Of a stretch of 56,023 nt of DNA, positions 50,694 to 56,023 are shown one piece after another. This stretch comes from Eubacteriales bacterium (GTDB taxonomy: Bacteria; Bacillota; Clostridia; Lachnospirales; Lachnospiraceae), in the NCBI GenBank assembly GCA_030533405.1, contig JAUNJF010000023.1:1-56023 (forward strand), written 5' to 3'. Under the pieces are notes generated by a model. The model saw nothing but the letters and a program-made list of their open reading frames with translations. It was not told the origin of the DNA and did no database searches. The translations under genes were made by a program, and so were the position numbers. Each line of letters starts with the position of its first letter. Within the stretch, counting starts at the first letter, position 1.

Positions 50694-51278
50694 ATGAAGA
50701 CGATTCAATATCAAGCAACCTGTCCAAATTGTGGTGCACCAATTACAACAGAGATTTGTCCGTATTGTAATTCGGCAACAGGAATAGATACTGCATCAGC
50801 AAATATGGATTATCCATTATTGGAATGTAAGCCGGCTACCATTGATTTTTGGTCAGTAGGATTTCCTACTGTTTTTGCGGTAAGCTTTGGTTTTTTTGGT
50901 TTCTTTTTCCCATTTTTTATGCATAAATTGGGAAACGAAGATATGAGCATGGTATTATTATTATGCGTACCATTTATGTTGGTCGGATTAGGAAGTGCCA
51001 TTATTGTAATCCGCAAGCTTTTGCGGTATTTTGCACTGAAGGCAAAAGGGAAAAAAATCACTGCGACTGTTTATGGTTATATGGATGATACAATTTTAAT
51101 TAACAATATGCCTGCACAGGTCGTGAAATTGTTGGTAGAGACTTCGCATGGCAAACGTTTTATTTTATATAAGACGGGGAAAACAACACAGCCTTACGGA
51201 ATTAATACAAATATTGAATTAGCGGTATATAAAGATTTCTTCTTGATTGAGAAGAATACAGAAACTATTTTTGATTGA
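50694..51278 (+). CDS. Zinc-ribbon membrane protein of unknown function
   Basis: 194 aa from the ATG at 50694 with CAGGAGAG upstream; the frame is open from 50643 but without an SD. An N-terminal zinc ribbon CPNCGAPITTEICPYC lies at about 9-24. Two membrane helices are at about 58-80 and 90-112 (SFGFFGFFFPFFMH; LLCVPFMLVGLGSAII). The C-terminal 70 residues are a beta-rich cytosolic domain. The stop codon abuts the direct repeat at 51281. Confidence 0.7.
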   Translation: MKTIQYQATCPNCGAPITTEICPYCNSATGIDTASANMDYPLLECKPATIDFWSVGFPTVFAVSFGFFGFFFPFFMHKLGNEDMSMVLLLCVPFMLVGLGSAIIVIRKLLRYFALKAKGKKITATVYGYMDDTILINNMPAQVVKLLVETSHGKRFILYKTGKTTQPYGINTNIELAVYKDFFLIEKNTETIFD

Positions 51279-51280
51279 AC

Positions 51281-51306
51281 CGGAATGTGAAGGATTCGTT
51301 TTACAA
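51281..51306 (+). repeat. 26-bp direct repeat, left copy
   Basis: CGGAATGTGAAGGAT then TCGTTTTACAA. It matches 54091-54116 with three mismatches, the first 15 bases being identical. The two copies are 2.8 kb apart and bracket the attenuator, two GNAT genes and the methyltransferase-like gene. Confidence 0.6.
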
Positions 51307-51333
51307 AATATTTCGTTAAACTGAAAAAAGTGA

Positions 51334-51367
51334 TTGACAATAACGGAACACAATGGTAGTATTGTCA
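51334..51367 (+). promoter_or_regulatory. Promoter with overlapping inverted repeat
   Basis: TTGACA (51334-51339), a 17-bp spacer and TAGTAT (51357-51362). TGACAATA and TATTGTCA (51335-51342, 51360-51367) form a perfect inverted repeat covering both hexamers, a likely repressor site. Confidence 0.7.
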
Positions 51368-51392
51368 GAAAATAACAAGGAGACGAATAAAA

Positions 51393-51458
51393 ATGAGATA
51401 CAATTTACACGGGAAACATTATGATTGGATGAGATATGACAGACGTATTCGACTTTAG
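51393..51458 (+). CDS. 21-codon leader peptide of an attenuator
   Basis: ATG with CAAGGAGACG upstream. Begins MRYNLHGK and ends YDRRIRL; five of 21 residues are Arg. The stop codon is 15 bp before the first attenuator strand. The C-terminal R-R-I-R contains the Arg-X-Arg pattern known to stall ribosomes with macrolides in erm leaders; that link is an analogy. Confidence 0.65.
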   Translation: MRYNLHGKHYDWMRYDRRIRL

Positions 51459-51472
51459 TCAATGCAAAGAAC

Positions 51473-51597
51473 TGCACTGGATAAAGTCTGATAGGTCTTT
51501 TCATCGTCTAGTGTAGTATCTGAAGTGTAAATGTATAAACATTTCTATATCAAATATTAACACTAGACAATTACTAATTGTTTGGTGTTTTTTTTAT
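51473..51597 (+). promoter_or_regulatory. Transcription attenuator with alternative hairpins
   Basis: Strand 1 (51473-51482, TGCACTGGAT) pairs with strand 2 (51506-51515, GTCTAGTGTA). Strand 2 GTCTAGTGT can instead pair perfectly with strand 3 ACACTAGAC (51560-51568). Strand 3 also belongs to the terminator AACACTAGACAATT / AATTGTTTGGTGTT (51559-51589), a 14-bp stem with loop ACT and a run of T. This gives exclusive 1:2+3:4 (off) and 2:3 (on) states. Confidence 0.75.
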
Positions 51598-51600
51598 TTT

Positions 51601-51805
51601 AGTAATTATGCAATTACGTGGATGATGAAAATTGGTTTCATACCTAACATATATATTTTGCACACACTCTCGTTCGTTTCGAACGTAGCAGTACTAATGT
51701 TTCAAAGTACGAAACATAAGTACTGACGTTCTCAAACGGTGACAAAATATATATCATTAGATACGAACCCAAATTTATTAACAACTTGAAAATTGCATAA
51801 TTACT
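51601..51805 (+). repeat. Full-length palindromic element with structured tip (copy 2, 205 bp)
   Basis: The 15-bp ends AGTAATTATGCAATT and AATTGCATAATTACT are perfectly inverted. Inner arms include ATATATATTTTG / CAAAATATATAT. The tip is GAACGT/ACGTTC, an AG bulge, CAGTAC/GTACTG, a TA|AA internal loop, ATGTTTC/GAAACAT and the loop AAAGTAC (51704-51710). The tip has the same shape, bulge and loop as the copy at 21396, although the stem bases differ. It begins directly after the attenuator T-run. Confidence 0.85.
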
Positions 51806-51830
51806 GAAATAGTGGGAGTAGGAGGATAGA

Positions 51831-52580
51831 ATGGGAAAAAGTATGAAAGAAAAAATTGTTTTATTTGAAGAAATGGCTTCCAATGCGCATGTTGCATTGA
51901 ATGTAATGCAATATGATGGTTGGCTATTGAAGTTTTCGGAAGGACATACGAATCGTTCTAACTCCGTCAGTATGATTTATCCTTCCACGATTGACGTGAA
52001 TGAAAAAATTGCATTTTGCGAAAACATTTATTCTAAGCAGAATTTGCCATGTGTGTTTAAGCTTACAGATGGTGACGAAGAAATGATGAATATTCTTGCT
52101 GAGCGTGGTTACATAGAAGTTACACCTTCTGACATAATGGTTCGTGATACAGATGGCATTGCTATGCCGGAGGGAGATATCGTTTTCTATGATAAACCTG
52201 TTGAGGAATGGCTTGATGCATATTTTAATTATGAGGGATTTGGAGAGAAGAGTCAGAAAATATATAGACAAATGCTTGATAAGGTTTGTATTGATGCGAA
52301 GTATGTAGCGATAAGAGAACAGGGAGTAATCGTGGCAGTAGCTTCTTTGGCAATGGAACGTGGTTATATGTTAATTCAAAATGTTGTAGTACATCCCCAA
52401 TACAGAAGAAAAGGTTATGGAAAAGCTTTGTGTGAGGCCTTGATTTCAAAGGGAAAAGGCGAAGGTGCTAGGACTGCATGGCTTCAGGTTATTCAGAGTA
52501 ATGTGGGCGCGCATAAGCTTTATGAGAACCTTGGATTTCAAAAAGTATATGCCTACAGATATTTGAAGAAGGACGAATGA
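51831..52580 (+). CDS. GNAT family N-acetyltransferase (attenuator-linked)
   Basis: 249 aa, with AGGAGGA upstream. The N-terminal half (LNVMQYDGWLLKFSEGHTNRSNSVSMIYP) is the segment found in two-lobed GNATs of about 250 residues. The C-terminal half has motif A VVVHPQYRRKGYGKALCEALI (acetyl-CoA-binding RRKGYG) and motif B NVGAHKLYENLGF. It is the first gene after the attenuator and palindromic element, so expression may depend on readthrough. Substrate unknown; antibiotic acetylation is a hypothesis raised by the leader, not by the enzyme sequence. Confidence 0.88.
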   Translation: MGKSMKEKIVLFEEMASNAHVALNVMQYDGWLLKFSEGHTNRSNSVSMIYPSTIDVNEKIAFCENIYSKQNLPCVFKLTDGDEEMMNILAERGYIEVTPSDIMVRDTDGIAMPEGDIVFYDKPVEEWLDAYFNYEGFGEKSQKIYRQMLDKVCIDAKYVAIREQGVIVAVASLAMERGYMLIQNVVVHPQYRRKGYGKALCEALISKGKGEGARTAWLQVIQSNVGAHKLYENLGFQKVYAYRYLKKDE

Positions 52581-52616
52581 AATAGATTGTATAAATACAG
52601 TAAGAGGTGATTTCAT

Positions 52617-53126
52617 ATGAATTTAAAGCTTGTAAAAGTATCATTGGATTATAAAAAACAAATATTTGATATGTTAGATGAATGGTATAGCTCAGGAGAA
52701 AAAATAGTTCCTTATGCAATTCGTAAGACTGATTATCACGATTTTGATAAGTATTGTGAAGGCATTGAAGTAAAAGATGCTAGCGAAGGAAAGGTTCCTG
52801 ATTCTACATATTTTTGCCTGGATGTCGACAGAGACATTATGGTAGGCGCAGTAAATATTAGGCATTATCTTGATGAAGCATTGTTGCTTAATGGAGGACA
52901 TATTGGAGATGGAGTTGTTCCATCAGAGAGAAGAAAAGGAATTGCCACTGCTATGATTGGACTTGCGCTTAAAGAGTGTAAAAAACTTAAGATTGATAGG
53001 GTTCTTATGGTATGTGATAAAAATAATATTGGTTCGGCTAAAAGCATAATGAACAACGGTGGAGTTTTAGAGAATGAGATTCTTGTAAATGGCATCGTTG
53101 AGCAAAGATATTGGATAGAGATTTAA
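52617..53126 (+). CDS. GNAT family N-acetyltransferase
   Basis: 169 aa with AAGAGGTG upstream, 36 bp after the previous GNAT. The acetyl-CoA loop is PSERRKGIATAMIGLAL (about 102-118), preceded by GAVNIRHYLDEALLLNGGHIGDGV. The C-terminal VCDKNNIGSAKSIMNNGG then ENEIL is characteristic of the subfamily that also includes the proteins at 54430 and 55017. Likely substrates are small amines or amino acids. Probably co-transcribed with the gene upstream. Confidence 0.9.
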   Translation: MNLKLVKVSLDYKKQIFDMLDEWYSSGEKIVPYAIRKTDYHDFDKYCEGIEVKDASEGKVPDSTYFCLDVDRDIMVGAVNIRHYLDEALLLNGGHIGDGVVPSERRKGIATAMIGLALKECKKLKIDRVLMVCDKNNIGSAKSIMNNGGVLENEILVNGIVEQRYWIEI

Positions 53127-53149
53127 TATTTTGTTTATAAAATTTAAAG

Positions 53150-53230
53150 ATGGGATATGATTACAAAAATGGTATAGATATTCCGGATGAAGAAGGGTTG
53201 TTGAGATTAGAGAAGTATAGGCAACTATGA
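53150..53230 (+). other. Possible 26-codon ORF in the gap between GNAT and methyltransferase genes
   Basis: MGYDYKNGIDIPDEEGLLRLEKYRQL, preceded only by an A/T-rich stretch. The peptide is acidic and soluble. It may be a gene relic or non-coding. Confidence 0.2.
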
Positions 53231-53256
53231 ATTTAACAGCGAAAGGATGAATGTAA

Positions 53257-53934
53257 ATGGCATTTCAATTAAATAGTGTTGTCCCTTGGGGGCGTAATAT
53301 AGATGAATACTTTTCAATGTTTAATTTATCAGATAAAGATAAAGAATTGAAAATTGCTGGGTTTGGAGATGGACCTGCAAGTTTTAATTATGAGGCTACT
53401 GGATGTGGCTTTCATATCACTTCTTTTGACCCGATATATCAGTTCTCAAGAGAAGAACTTGGACAGAGAATTTCAGAAGTGCGCGATATAGTTATGAAGC
53501 AAATGGCTGAAAATAAAGAGAATTATGTATGGGAAAACATAAAGAATCTTGAAGAATTAGAAGAAGTTCGCATGTCGGCAATGAATATGTTTCTAGCTGA
53601 TTTTGAAAGAGGACTAGCAGAAAAAAGATATGTGTATCATGAATTGCCTAATAGACTTAATTGTGAAAATGATTCATTTGATTTAGGAATTAGTTCACAT
53701 TTTTTATTGATGTATACGGCATTAGGTTACGATTTTCATATCAAAGCAATAGATGAAATCCTGCGAGTCTGTAAGGAGGTAAGAATATTTCCGTTAGTTG
53801 ACCTTGATTCAAATCCATCCAGTATGATTTCAGAAGTGATTGAACATTATAGAGAATTGTATGATGTTGAAATTCATGAAACAAACTATGAGTTTCAAAA
53901 GGGTGCTAACAGATTGTTAGTTATCAAGAGATAA
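53257..53934 (+). CDS. SAM-dependent methyltransferase-like protein
   Basis: 225 aa, with AAAGGATG upstream. Motif I-like FGDGPASFNYEA (about 36-47) is followed by ITSFDPIYQF. A motif IV-like segment DLGISSHFLLMYTALGYDFH lies at about 145-164, then DEILRVCKEVRIFPLVDLD and a beta hairpin at the end. This is a class I Rossmann methyltransferase layout, but the acidic residue after motif I and the substrate pocket differ from families I can name. It sits among acetyltransferases, which suggests a small-molecule modifying cluster. Confidence 0.75.
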   Translation: MAFQLNSVVPWGRNIDEYFSMFNLSDKDKELKIAGFGDGPASFNYEATGCGFHITSFDPIYQFSREELGQRISEVRDIVMKQMAENKENYVWENIKNLEELEEVRMSAMNMFLADFERGLAEKRYVYHELPNRLNCENDSFDLGISSHFLLMYTALGYDFHIKAIDEILRVCKEVRIFPLVDLDSNPSSMISEVIEHYRELYDVEIHETNYEFQKGANRLLVIKR

Positions 53935-53952
53935 CATAGAATTTTTGTGATT

Positions 53953-54073
53953 GAACCAATACAAGCAGTCCCCCACCTCTAAGTCGTAGAGATGTAGGTG
54001 GCGGGTATGGGGGATGCTTGCATCAGTGGTGAGTTAAAGCTCCCACTGATGAGATACGAAGTATCATTGGTTC
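53953..54073 (+). ncRNA. Compact multibranched structured RNA candidate
   Basis: GAACCAAT (53953-53960) pairs with ATTGGTTC (54066-54073) and closes three hairpins: CAAGCA-CCCCC-ACC ... GGT-GGGGG-TGCTTG with a TCTA/TAGA tip (53962-54020); CATCAGTGG-GAG/CTC-CCACTGATG (54021-54051); and GATAC-gaa-GTATC (54053-54065). The first two stems resemble end structures of IS200/IS605 elements. No transposase is present. It could be an IS605-type remnant, an omegaRNA-like relic or an independent RNA. Confidence 0.55.
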
Positions 54074-54090
54074 CTGAACATGTAGCGAAG

Positions 54091-54116
54091 CGGAATGTGA
54101 AGGATCCGCTTTACTA
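54091..54116 (+). repeat. 26-bp direct repeat, right copy
   Basis: CGGAATGTGAAGGAT then CCGCTTTACTA, matching 51281-51306. The right copy also forms AAGCGGA/TCCGCTT (54088-54094, 54105-54111). It lies between the structured RNA and the truncated GNAT gene. Confidence 0.6.
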
Positions 54117-54145
54117 AATTTGTATTTCAGGATTGGAGAGATTGA

Positions 54146-54394
54146 TATGATCACGGTTATACTGTTTTTATTTCAGATGTAATCGTCAAACCTGAATATC
54201 AAAAGCAAGGACTTGGAAGATTACTTATGGAGAAAATCATGGATTACTTGCATAGTCAGCTTAAACCAGGTTATAAATTTATGGTTTGCTTAATGGCGGC
54301 AAAGGGTAAGGAAGAATTTTACAAAAAGTTTGGTTTTATAGATAGACCTAACGAAAACTTTGGATGTGGTATGCATCAGTGGTTGGAAACTTAA
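54146..54394 (+). pseudogene. 5'-truncated GNAT acetyltransferase
   Basis: The frame reads YDHGYTVFISDVIVKPEYQK then QGLGRLLMEKIMDYL and ends GCGMHQWLET at a TAA. This is a good C-terminal GNAT half with the acetyl-CoA loop QKQGLGRL, but a TGA lies directly before the first codon and no start or SD exists. About 55-60 N-terminal residues are missing compared with relatives of about 140 residues. The break lies just downstream of the 54091 repeat and the structured RNA. Confidence 0.85.
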
Positions 54395-54429
54395 ATTCCA
54401 GTTCGTAGAATTAAAAAGGAGAGGCGAAT

Positions 54430-54972
54430 ATGGATGAAATAGCATTAGTGGAAGTGAATGAATCCTACGCAAATCAGATATGGGCTTTTCGTCAGGAAGT
54501 ATTTGAATATGATGCAGAAAATGAGGATCAGTTCGCGGGTTGTATGTTGTTGGATAAATGCCAAAGTGCAGAGGAATGGATTCGCATTTGCAACCTGCGA
54601 AAGGATGAACAAACCTGTGAGCAGGCAGGAACTGAGGTGCCATCTCATTCATATTTGGCAGTAAGGAAGTTGGATAACAGAGTGGTTGGGATTATTGATT
54701 TGCGACATCATATTAATCATCCGATTCTTGGCACTTGGGGAGGTCATTGTGGCTACACGGTGAGATCTTCTGAGCGTGGAAACCGATATGCAATAGAAAT
54801 GTTGCGATTAAATATTGAAAATGCGAGAGTACTTGGAATTGATAAGTTATTAGTAACCTGTAGCGAAACCAATCCAGCAAGTGAAAAGACTATTCTTGCA
54901 AATGGTGGTGTATTTGAGAATGTTGTTGAGGTGGATGGAAGTACGATGAAGCGTTACTGGATTACAGTATAG
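54430..54972 (+). CDS. GNAT family N-acetyltransferase
   Basis: 180 aa with AAAAGGAGAGG upstream. Acetyl-CoA loop TVRSSERGNRYAIEMLRLNI (about 115-134), preceded by GIIDLRHHINHPILGTWGGHCGY. C-terminal VTCSETNPASEKTILANGG. The RGNRYA loop replaces the usual RxxGxA glycine by Asn. It is a paralogue of the proteins at 52617 and 55017. Confidence 0.9.
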   Translation: MDEIALVEVNESYANQIWAFRQEVFEYDAENEDQFAGCMLLDKCQSAEEWIRICNLRKDEQTCEQAGTEVPSHSYLAVRKLDNRVVGIIDLRHHINHPILGTWGGHCGYTVRSSERGNRYAIEMLRLNIENARVLGIDKLLVTCSETNPASEKTILANGGVFENVVEVDGSTMKRYWITV

Positions 54973-55016
54973 ATATTACATGTAAGTGAAAAGATACAGG
55001 ATTAGGAGGAAGCAAT

Positions 55017-55535
55017 ATGAGTGTACGCTTAGTAGTTCCTACAAAGGAACATGAGAAGGATGCGCTTGCATTCAAACAGGAGTTTTTTGATTATGGTGAG
55101 ACAACGATAAATGGCAGTGAATTGTTAGATCAGATGGATGATTATGATGCATGGCTTCAGTCGGTTACCAATAATGCGAATGTTGAAACTGTGAGTTCTG
55201 ATTGGGTTTTAACAGATACATTTTTTGCAGTAGATGATGCGGGATGCATCGTTGGTATCATTGATTTACGTCATGAGTTAAAAGTTTTTTTGGTGGATTT
55301 TGGAAACTCTGGTTACAGTGTGCGACCATCGCAGCGTAAGAAGGGATATGCGACAGAAATGCTACATTTGATTATTGATGTTGCAGCTAAGTCAGGAATG
55401 AAAGAAATGCATTTGTCGGTGGAGCGTTCGAATACACCTTCTGTCAAAACAATCGAAAGAAATGGTGGAGTGTATGAGAGAAGCTTCGAGTTTGAGGGTG
55501 AGCAGGCAGATGTGTATTGTGTAGCGATAGGTTGA
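55017..55535 (+). CDS. GNAT family N-acetyltransferase
   Basis: 172 aa with AGGAGGAAGC upstream, 44 bp after the previous GNAT. Shares GIIDLRHEL and SGYSVRPSQRKKGYATEMLHLI (acetyl-CoA loop RKKGYA) with the neighbour, and SVERSNTPSVKTIERNGG at the C-terminus. Tandem paralogy with 54430 suggests local duplication followed by divergence. Substrate unknown. Confidence 0.9.
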   Translation: MSVRLVVPTKEHEKDALAFKQEFFDYGETTINGSELLDQMDDYDAWLQSVTNNANVETVSSDWVLTDTFFAVDDAGCIVGIIDLRHELKVFLVDFGNSGYSVRPSQRKKGYATEMLHLIIDVAAKSGMKEMHLSVERSNTPSVKTIERNGGVYERSFEFEGEQADVYCVAIG

Positions 55536-55557
55536 GTAAGGATGAGAGGTGAAAAAT

Positions 55558-56023
55558 ATGATGGCAGATATGCATGTACATACAGAATTTTCATGTGATT
55601 CAGAGGCAGATATGGTAAAATATATGGAGTTGGGTTTGGAGCGTGGACTCGATGCTATTTGCTTTACGGATCATGTGGATTTGAACAAGGATGATTACGG
55701 ATACAATTACTATAATGAGGCTGCATATTTTGAAAAAATCAATCAAGTGAAGGAATCCTATAACGATAAGATTAAGGTGTTATCAGGAATAGAGTTTGGC
55801 GAGCCGCATTTATATGCAAATCGCCTGCAGGAGCTTTCTACACTTCCATATGATTTCATTATTGGAAGCATTCACTGGATTGGAGATATGTTTCCTTGCC
55901 AGAAGGTTCGAGAGCAGTATTCAGCAAAAGAATTTTATACCTTGTATTGGGAAGAAGTATTAAAGACCGTGAAGCAGGGTGGATTTGATGCACTTGGACA
56001 CATTGATTTCCCGAAGCGTTACT
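55558..56023 (+). CDS. PHP-type histidinol-phosphatase (3' partial)
   Basis: The gene runs off the right edge with 155 residues visible. AGAGGTG precedes ATGATG at 55558. PHP-domain metal motifs are present: DMHVHTEFSCDS near the start, CFTDHVD, GIEFGEPH and IGSIHW, then GHIDFPKRY at the edge. These match HisK-type histidinol-phosphatases of histidine biosynthesis. The first ATG pair is adjacent to the stop of the GNAT gene, so it may be co-transcribed. Confidence 0.85.
   Translation, partial: MMADMHVHTEFSCDSEADMVKYMELGLERGLDAICFTDHVDLNKDDYGYNYYNEAAYFEKINQVKESYNDKIKVLSGIEFGEPHLYANRLQELSTLPYDFIIGSIHWIGDMFPCQKVREQYSAKEFYTLYWEEVLKTVKQGGFDALGHIDFPKRY

Noticed and set aside
54146-54394. Functional short GNAT starting at an internal ATG
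   Set aside because: The first in-frame ATG lies after the acetyl-CoA loop and lacks an SD, so the product would miss the cofactor site.

Overview
The window looks like chromosome from a low-GC, Gram-positive strict anaerobe, most likely a member of the Lachnospiraceae (Clostridia). The evidence is AGGAGG-type ribosome binding sites, a T-box in front of metG, a Bacillus-like decarboxylase-tmk-yaaR-holB-ricT-trmN6-rsmI gene order, a PerR/reverse-rubrerythrin oxygen-defence pair, and many secreted proteins with Big_2, MBG-like and fibronectin III-like modules. I see no rRNA, tRNA, CRISPR array, prophage or intact transposase gene.

Layout. 0-6.3 kb: surface proteins (one cut by the left edge) and a divergent MFS-like/LuxR regulator. 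6.3-14.6 kb: a YitT protein, an unknown protein, then the tmk-holB-rsmI housekeeping run. 14.7-25.1 kb: an inhibitory-type serpin with an Ig-like domain, T-box and metG, an NSS-family transporter, glycerate kinase, a GH120 beta-xylosidase and another surface protein. 25.2-30.2 kb: an HD-GYP receptor, a small membrane protein and a LacI-like/GGDEF protein. 30.5-35.7 kb: reverse rubrerythrin and perR, divergent from a tetR-hydrolase operon with recognisable operators, then a LytTR/GHKL two-component pair. 35.8-41 kb: an ECF sigma factor, its probable anti-sigma partner, a transglutaminase-like lipoprotein and a second HD-GYP protein. 41-47 kb: a serine hydrolase, an OmpR/histidine-kinase pair, an esterase lipoprotein and a U32-like protein. 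47-51 kb: a decayed HigB toxin with intact HigA, an ABC exporter operon, a phosphatase and a zinc-ribbon membrane protein. 51.3-56 kb: an accessory cluster of GNAT acetyltransferases with a methyltransferase-like gene, ending in a PHP-type histidinol-phosphatase cut by the right edge.

The most unusual signals are in the non-coding DNA. (1) A dispersed family of palindromic elements with AATTGYGAAACTC-type ends sits just upstream of at least seven co-directional genes. The two full-length copies (21.4 and 51.6 kb) have diverged a lot, yet both fold into the same three-stem tip, with compensatory changes in the stems, an identical AG bulge and an identical AAAGTAC loop. (2) A promoter, a 21-codon leader ORF ending in Arg-Arg-Ile-Arg-Leu and a 1:2 / 2:3 / 3:4 set of alternative hairpins ending in a terminator form a textbook ribosome-mediated attenuator ahead of a GNAT acetyltransferase. 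(3) The same bipartite promoter, TGCAACC-N13-AAAAGTATAT, precedes the ECF sigma gene and the transglutaminase lipoprotein gene, giving a readable sigma-factor regulon. (4) A compact multibranched RNA-like structure lies directly upstream of a 5'-truncated GNAT gene, and a 26-bp imperfect direct repeat brackets that part of the acetyltransferase cluster.
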